Below, in pieces: positions 58,225-64,000 of a stretch of 64,000 bases of DNA; the stretch's first letter is position 1; each line of letters starts with the position of its first letter. This stretch comes from Aphelenchoides besseyi (lineage: Eukaryota > Nematoda > Chromadorea > Rhabditida > Aphelenchoididae): the NCBI GenBank assembly GCA_024699855.1, contig JAMPIQ010000002.1, positions 2,666,001 through 2,730,000 of the forward strand. The letters are read 5' to 3'. A model generated the notes under the pieces. That model had not been told where the DNA came from and did not search any database. It was given only the letters and a program-made list of their open reading frames with translations. The translations under genes were made by a program, and so were the position numbers.

Positions 58225-59325
58225 TTAGCGACCACAAATTTTGCACGTTCGAGCACATAGCGATCGTTGGGTGCTTATGCTACGAGAGAACGGAACACAG
58301 AAACCACGCTTTGCAAGGGATTTACACCTGCAAACATCCGATTCATCGCGGTCCAACGTGTAAACTTACTTTTTGGAGTGGTCGACACAGGAAAGATGAC
58401 AGTAACGGCAGGTGAGACTGCAGTAAGTTCTCGCAATAGATCTTAAATTCGGTGCGTGACATTGTTGTTTTAGATGATGGCAATTGCGCGCAACATCTCG
58501 GCACTTACGTTTGCGTTTCTGCAGCGATTTTCGGGCGTTTTGACGTTGTGGTCGTTTGGAACGTGAATGAGAACGACCGCGCGAGTTATTGCGACGTTTG
58601 TTCAGGGGCTTCCGCGATTTCTTTGCCTTTCTACGTGGTGCGTGTTTCCGGACCGAATGTCGCTTCTTCGAGTGGCTCTTCGATTTTTTGTGCGACTTTC
58701 GAGTTGGTGGCCGACGACGACGAGACGATCGACTTTTCTTCTTTTTGTGCAACGGCGCACGACCTCGTGACTTCTTTTTGGCCGGAGATTTGGAGCGACT
58801 ACGCGGTTTGGACTTCTTTTTAGCCGGTGATTTCGATCGGCTTCTTCCACGCGCTTTGGCGACCTTCTTCTTCGCTTTTCCTCGGCGAACTGCCTTGTCC
58901 TGGACCCGCAGTTCGGGGCTCAAACGAGCTGGTAGCGTTGTAGTTGTGGACGGTGATTGAGAAGGTGTCGATTTCGCGAACATGAAATCGGTTTTGTTGT
59001 TCGCCAAATCCATTCGCACGGCTTCATCATCGGATTCGTTGAGTAGTTGGCGTTTGAAGACCTGAATGTTTCCATTTTTGTTCTCGAAATCCTCGTTCAG
59101 CTCGCTCTCGTATTGTTCAACTTCATTTTGTCCCAAAACATCGGGAAGATCTGTCGCGGTTTCATCAGTGGACTCCGACTCGTTAGCACCTTTTTCATCG
59201 GTTGAATTTAATTCGTTCGTGTTCTCTTCATTTAGATTCTGATCTTCAGTTTCTAGTTCAAATACACGAGCACTGATACCGTAGACGACAAAACAGAGAA
59301 ACAATAGGGAAATGAAAAGACGCAT
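58225..59325 (-). CDS. Secreted protein with KSPAKKK repeats and two ShKT domains
   Basis: Signal peptide MRLFISLLFLCFVVYGISAR (start 59325; the upstream in-frame Met at 59565 would put the signal 80 residues inside). An acidic Glu/Asn/Thr-rich stretch follows, a dibasic VFKRQLL site, then a very basic region of about 130 residues with SRSKSPAKKKSKPRSRSKSP and RRRRPPTRKSHKKSKSHSKK. The end has two Cys-six modules of ShKT type: the first with RDVARNCHHLKQQC, the second in a last exon with SLAKRGFCVPFSRSI. The join uses a 42-bp intron (58323-58364), whose GTAAGT overlaps the apparent stop at 58366. A TATAAAGC box is at 59381-59388. ShKT domains are disulfide modules common in nematode secreted proteins and peptidases. 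The basic SPKK-type part suggests binding to DNA, polyanions or matrix outside the cell. Confidence 0.8.
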
Positions 59326-59380
59326 CGGACCAAGAGATCGGATTTCCAGTTGCTCTGGATTCTCTGATGGCAATCTGGCA

Positions 59381-59388
59381 GCTTTATA
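59381..59388 (-). promoter_or_regulatory. TATA box of the ShKT protein gene
   Basis: TATAAAGC on the minus strand, 56 bp upstream of the signal-peptide Met. This also favours the start at 59325 over that at 59565. Confidence 0.45.
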
Positions 59389-59866
59389 CTCAACATCGAT
59401 TTCGTTTGTTTGTGGTTTTTGTGGACAACGGAAATCGAAATCAGTTGGAATTTTGGATAAATCCAAAGAATCGCTTTGTCCATTGGAGCTGCACAAACAT
59501 CGGAATAACTCGACGAACAACGAGGCCACGGGATGTTTCCGATTATTTTCATTGAACGAATGCAAACGAAAGAAACAAATACAAAGCCCAATCTATCAAT
59601 CACAGTGTTCCTTTAAGTCTTTAATTTCATTACACCGCTTGTCCGTTAACCTCTTCGTTTTCTCTCGTACGTTGACGAACTTTTTACGTTTCCGCTCGAC
59701 TGCAAAATCACGAGAAAGAAGAACGAAAATGCCTTTAAATGGTCTCGTCTTTAGCAACGGACATTAAGTGGCTCCGTTTTCGTCTCATGGCAACTGAGAG
59801 AGTTTCTTTGCACGTCAAAGAATCTTAAAGCCAATTCGATTTCCTCAAACATTTTTCGTCAATTCA

Positions 59867-60722
59867 ATGGGACAGGGCTCATCCAATCCGTTGCCCGAAG
59901 CGGAAGCCCAAGCAATCGAACAGGAGACGGGATGTGAGTTCGAAGCTTCCAAGGCGATATCGTCGATTTCAGTTACAAGAAGCCAAATCGTTCGATTGCA
60001 CAAGCGATTCAAAAATCTCGATCGCAAGAAACGTGGTTATTTGGAACGCGAAGACTTTCTTTCGATCTCCGAACTGAATATGAATCCACTTGGAGATCGA
60101 ATTGTCGACGCCTTTTTTGTTGAATCGTATGTTTTTGGATGCTAATAGAGGAGACTGTGATTGCTTTCAGAGTCAATCATCCCGATCCCAATTATCGCGT
60201 CTACAATGCAGCTGATGACAATCGAATCACGTTTCCTCAATTCGTACGTGTTTTGTCGTATTTCCGTCCAGTGGATTTGGAGGAACCGGAGCAGGGAAGT
60301 AACTCTCGAATCAATAAGCTGAGATGTAAGTTGGTGATGTCTTCGAGAATTGACGTTTATTTTCAGTCGCCTTTTCAATGTACGATCTGAACAAGAACAA
60401 CTATATTACTCGAGAAGAATTCAAGTGTAACCATCGAAGATCTTGATCTGATTGTTTTGTTTTCAGTTATTCTCAACAGCATGGTTGGGACAAGCATAAC
60501 TGCAGAGCAGGTACTTTAAGTGAACTAGTCGTAGATGTCTTTTTCAGTTGGATAACATCGCGGAAAGAACCATAAAAGAAGCGGATCTAGACAACGATGA
60601 TCGCATTTCTTTTAGAGAGTTTTGTCGGGTTCGTTTTTCGTTCCTTCTGAACAAACGATCGATTGCAGGCGATGGAGAGGGCGAACATTGAGCAGAAAAT
60701 GTCGATGCGTTTCATGAATTGA
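59867..60722 (+). CDS. Calcineurin B homologous protein (CHP1-like)
   Basis: Starts MGQGSSNPLPEAEAQAIEQE with an N-myristoylation signal (MGxxxS). Order as in CHP1: TRSQIVRLHKRFKNLDRKKR, YLEREDFLSISELNMNPLGD, RIVDAFF, ITFPQFVRVLSYFRPVD, SRINKLRFAFSMYDLNKNNY, and the calcium loops DLNKNNYITREE (EF3) and DLDNDDRISFRE (EF4), ending IEQKMSMRFMN. EF1 and EF2 are degenerate, as in the family. An insertion CEFEASKAISSISV after the ETG of the N-terminal helix is not in vertebrate CHP1. Five or six exons with 35-45 bp introns. CHP proteins bind Na+/H+ exchangers of the plasma membrane and regulate their activity. AATAAA at 60758-60763. Confidence 0.92.
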
Positions 60723-62048
60723 ATTGGAAATATTCGTAGCCGTGCAATAGATATGCAAATAAACTTAAGTACTTTTTGCAAGTCTCCGATCTCAATCTAA
60801 AACGACAAATAAGAGAAACAACAGCAAGTGGAGGGGACAGAAGAAGATGGTTAAATTAGAATTTATTAGGAAAGCGACTTAAGCACCTGCTGATCTCACG
60901 GAGATGAATTGGAACTATCATCAATTACTAGCTTCCTTCAACTTTGTCGAGTGATTGGATTCTCTTTACGAAATTTTTGGAATGCAACGATCTTATTTGT
61001 CTTGTTAAAAGTTCTATCGATCTTCTTCATTAGGCTTCTAAAATCATATTTTTCGTTTGTCTTTTATCACCTTGCGTGAGCCTGCTGAACCGCAACCCGC
61101 ACGAAACTAATCAGCTTGTCGCGCATTCAAACGAGCTGCCAGCTACACAATTAAAACTCACCGAGCTGCAATATGAAAAAGCAGTAAAGTTTGGCGTGTT
61201 GTTTTTACGAATGGAATCTCAAAAGCCGAATAGAACAATGTAGTAATAAAGTATATGATTTGCGATTGCTCGATGTTGAAAAAGTGAAGGTCATCAAGCA
61301 ATAAGCTTTTTTCAAATTTTCGAGCAAGTCGCTCACTTCAATTGATCGTTTTCGAAAGTGTTGGATTCTGGAAAACAAAAACGGCAGTATGCAGAACATT
61401 ATCACACATCACAGTGTCAAATTTGAAGTCCTAATTCGCATTCCGAAGAAAGTTATTGATTTTGGCGTAAGCCACTCGATTGAAATCGAACTACGTCAGC
61501 GATTTTCCATGTGAAAATGATCAAAAATTCTAAACAAAAGTATGCACAAATTAAATTCCGTTTTCCGGCGTTTCAAACAATACGACATTTGACGTCTTTC
61601 TTCGTGTTTGAACGAAAATACCTTTAGGTTAACGAAAACCGCGGGGACCAACGCTACTCGTCTGAAAAACATGCCGTGGAACGTAATCGCCTTGGAGACT
61701 GCGCAACCGATCTTCAGGTCAATGTTTTTCTGCCGAGACGCCCACCTATAGATCAATAACACAGCATCTTCCAGGCCATGTTACCTGTGGTAAGAGCTCG
61801 GAATAACATCGTTTAGAAATGCCCCTTTCTATGATTCGCAGGTCATTCCAACATTGAAGAATCGAATTTGTCGCGTAAAAGATGCCTCGTGGTCCTGTGC
61901 GTAAGATACGTTCTCGTTGTTTTGTTGTTGCGTCATCATACTCTTGCGCCAACTGTCCATCGACTATTTCACGACCTCAAAATCAGTTCGCTAAGACCGT
62001 TCAATAGATATTTGTGTAGATCGCTAAAGTGTTGATTTATTTTTAACT
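60723..62048. other. 1.3 kb with a possible minus-strand gene fragment
   Basis: On the minus strand, 61965-61740 has an open frame that joins across a 40-bp GTAACA...CTATAG intron to WASRQKNIDLKIGCAVSKAI and FHGMFFRRVALVPAVFVNL (about 61745-61620). Frame across the first part is interrupted by a TAG, so I do not give a CDS. The rest (60780-61200) is AT-rich without a gene. Confidence 0.3.
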
Positions 62049-62698
62049 ATGCATATTGTCTATTATGAAGGTTTTGAACAATCGGACAATGAAACCGGTC
62101 GTTCAGAACCCCAACATTTGCCAGTACCCGGTTTCATGCCGATTCCAACCGGTTTTGCCGCCAGCGATCCGCTCGCATCCGAAGACGAGCGTTCGAAGGA
62201 AAGTTTGGTGTTGATGGAGCTGATCAAGAGACCACAGTTTCTTTACTACGACTACATAACGGTAAGCTTCATTCTCTTGTTTTGAACTTCTTTGTTTTCA
62301 GCTCTACTCAAAATTTGCCAGTTTGCCCGCGAGCATTTGGGTAAACTCCGCAAATTGTGCGCTTCTGATAATCCGATCGGATTCATCGGAGTGGACCGGA
62401 ACCGTCGATCTCGATGAACCGGTTTGCCGTTTCACCCTGAGCGATCGCTCCGGGTACTTCTTGGTTTTTGCAAAGCCCGGAGCTCAACACTTGGCCCAAC
62501 AGTTCGGTCAGTTCACGACCAATTTTGTGTCTTTCGGCACGTTCATGCAACGTGTGAACGAAATGGACTTCCGTTCAGCCTTAATCATTGCGAACGGACT
62601 TGATCGTAAGTGTACTTGTAACTTCTAACAACATTGATTCTTGACATTTAGAAGCAACTATCCGACATCTTAAGTCTCCACGTTTTTTGGTCCCTTAA
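62049..62698 (+). CDS. Small three-exon protein of unknown function
   Basis: Starts MHIVYYEGFEQSDNETGRSE, with an acidic/Pro-rich region (LPVPGFMPIPTGFAASDPLA). Introns of about 40 bp at 62262-62301 (GTAAGC...TTTCAG) and 62608-62651 (GTAAGT...TTTAG) keep frame. The middle exon forms a folded-looking domain: LYSKFASLPASIWVNSANCA, LLIIRSDSSEWTGTVDLDEP, FTLSDRSGYFLVFAKPGAQH and FGTFMQRVNEMDFRSALIIA. The end is ATIRHLKSPRFLVP. About 190 residues without a signal peptide. The beta-rich central domain is not one I can name. AATAAA at 62741-62746. Confidence 0.65.
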
Positions 62699-63102
62699 CT
62701 CGTCCTCCAGACCAATTTTTAATATTGACATGTTTATGCAAATAAACTTTTTACTCATGAAAGATTTGATGAACTTTGTTGGTCAAGAGCATGTAACGAA
62801 CAAGTGGATGGAAATATACTTAGAGCAACATGTTTAATTATATGACCAGAAATAACGACCTTAATCGTGGGGATATCGTGCCGATTTCAATTACGTTTTT
62901 TGTAGGCAATTCGAAAATCTTAAGTATGAAATTCGAGAAGCGAATGGACACGAGTTTAATTGGAACCGTAAGATTAGGCAAAGAAGTGACTCGAGCTGAA
63001 AACTCGTGGGCTTTCAATTAGTTGATGCGCGTGAATGATAAGCTCAACGGTTTAATTAAGAAGATGAGATGTGGATTAAATTCAATTTCAGTAGCCATAA
63101 AC

Positions 63103-63458
63103 ATGTCGATAGATTGCGGCGGTTGTGGAAAAGTGATCGAAGATCGTTTTGCATTGGAAGTCATTGGTCGAAGATTTCATCACAGTTGTTTGAAGGTAAG
63201 TGATCTCAATTGAAATGTAAGAGCTCTTAGTGTGCTTGTTGCAACGCTCAGTTAGCTGAACTGTCAAGAATTTGTTACCATCGAGATTCGCTTCTTTTGT
63301 GTCTACGGGATTATATGCGACTTTGTGATCGGAGCGGAGTTTGTGCACGTTGTTCGTTGATCATCAAACCGATGGAATACGTGAGTTGTGATCGTACAGG
63401 CGTTCACTGCTCGAGCTCCTTGGAAGATTTGAACAATTTCGTAAACGAAAGCTGCTGA
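63103..63458 (+). CDS. LIM protein with an incomplete second LIM domain
   Basis: The start MSIDCGGCGKVIEDRFALEV follows a TTTCAG acceptor (63079-63093), so an upstream 5' exon or leader is likely. LIM1 is complete: CGGC, RRFHHSCLKCACCNAQ (with a 38-bp intron after LK at about 63196-63233), CYHRDSLLLCLRDY. LIM2 begins CARCSLIIKPMEYV and then stops matching: the next residues (CDRTGVHCSSSLEDL) reach a stop without the His-Cys and Cys-Asp pairs. Either an intron at the GTGAG after MEY leads to exons beyond the window or it is a truncated LIM-only protein. LIM domains bind proteins; LMO and LIM-homeodomain factors begin like this. Confidence 0.65.
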
Positions 63459-64000
63459 CACCGAAGTTTTTCGAAGCCTGAGACGCGGATGTTCATTTTG
63501 ATGCAAGAAACTAAAGTTTTCGGTTTCGAATGCTCTGAAATGGATTAAAATGGAGGACATCGACAAAAGCAACTTTGCACAACACGGTACATCCAATTTG
63601 TTATGTTTGGTCTACCTACTTTCTCTCAAACGTATTTTCTTTGTTCAACTCACTGACGAAGATTGTTGTTGTTGTTCATTTGCAAAATTATTGCTGGATA
63701 TAAGTTTTATTAAATTTCTCGTACAAATGTAATTTAAAAGATTCATCGCATATGCACATCCACATGAAAATGTAATAAACCTCAGCACTTATTGCAGGTC
63801 TTCGCACATGCTTCTAAAGTCGGATAATACACCTCCTCACGCTATGGTACTTTTGAAACACACATCAATCGTTTCAACTTGACACCAAAACCATGTGGTT
63901 TTAAGCATTACTACCGCTCACAGCGTCTACATTTTCGGAATCAACAAGTCACTCAGAATCAATTGATGGGAATTTTGGGTTCGTAGCGTGAGGAATTAAT
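63459..64000. other. Right edge, nothing assigned
   Basis: AT-rich sequence with short open frames only. It may contain later exons of the LIM gene, but none was recognised. Confidence 0.4.

Noticed and set aside
58452..58960. Plus-strand Phe/Arg-rich ORFs
   Set aside because: Antisense to the basic repeat region of the ShKT protein.
1..64000. tRNA genes, rRNA, spliced-leader RNA, transposons and CRISPR arrays
   Set aside because: No convincing B-box/A-box pair, terminal repeats, transposase domains or spaced direct repeats were found by eye. A tRNA or repeat scan would be needed to be sure.

Overview
The window looks like compact nematode nuclear DNA. The evidence is: three cuticle-collagen genes (membrane-anchored N-terminus, Gly-X-Y repeats, interruptions, Cys-rich ends), a Sra/Srab-type chemoreceptor, a trehalose-6-phosphate synthase with the long nematode N-terminal extension, ShKT domains, a Fer-like SH2 tyrosine kinase, and very many introns of about 38-45 bp. 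Several 3' splice sites end TTTAG or TTTAAG instead of the near-invariant TTTTCAG of Caenorhabditis, so I infer a nematode outside that genus; I do not name a species. Coding exons on either strand often leave several other frames open, so small unsupported ORFs deserve little trust.

Layout. 0.3-8.6 kb, mostly minus strand: a charged unknown protein, a small secreted Cys peptide, an orphan multi-exon gene, a CK1-family kinase with lost catalytic residues, a secreted MCFD2-like EF-hand protein and a serpentine chemoreceptor. 9.7-21 kb: collagen A (+), condensin subunit SMC-4 (-) with an E2F-type site in its promoter, a coiled-coil/acidic protein (-) and collagen B (-). 22-30 kb: Fer-like kinase, a secreted His/Arg-rich peptide, an FRMD8-like FERM protein and a small unknown. 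30.1-31.7 kb: collagen C behind a TATAAAAG box. 32.1-36.9 kb: a run of damaged or hard-to-splice genes (two frameshifted small genes, a hexokinase with an in-frame TGA and no N-terminal exons, a DXO/Dom3Z homologue with changed active-site residues and two in-frame stops). 37.4-42 kb: a CCCH/SR protein, a pepsin-like protein with an altered first catalytic motif, a knottin-like six-Cys peptide and a VMA12/TMEM199 V-ATPase assembly factor. 42.2-52 kb: a TFIIIC WD-repeat subunit and the large tps gene. 53.3-60.7 kb: a secreted and probably membrane- or GPI-anchored unknown, an SLC46-like transporter, a small plus-strand unknown, a secreted protein combining an acidic N-terminus, histone-H1-like KSPAKKK repeats and two ShKT domains, and CHP1. 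62-63.5 kb: a small unknown and a LIM protein with a cut-short second LIM domain.

No operon, RNA gene, transposon or CRISPR array could be supported. The genes are a mixture of housekeeping (SMC-4, TFIIIC, V-ATPase assembly, CHP1, TPS) and lineage-specific secreted or cuticular products. The secreted and cuticular genes are the ones in which I found clear TATA boxes. Exon joins were inferred by eye from reading frame, GT/AG signals and intron length; no alignment or RNA evidence was available.
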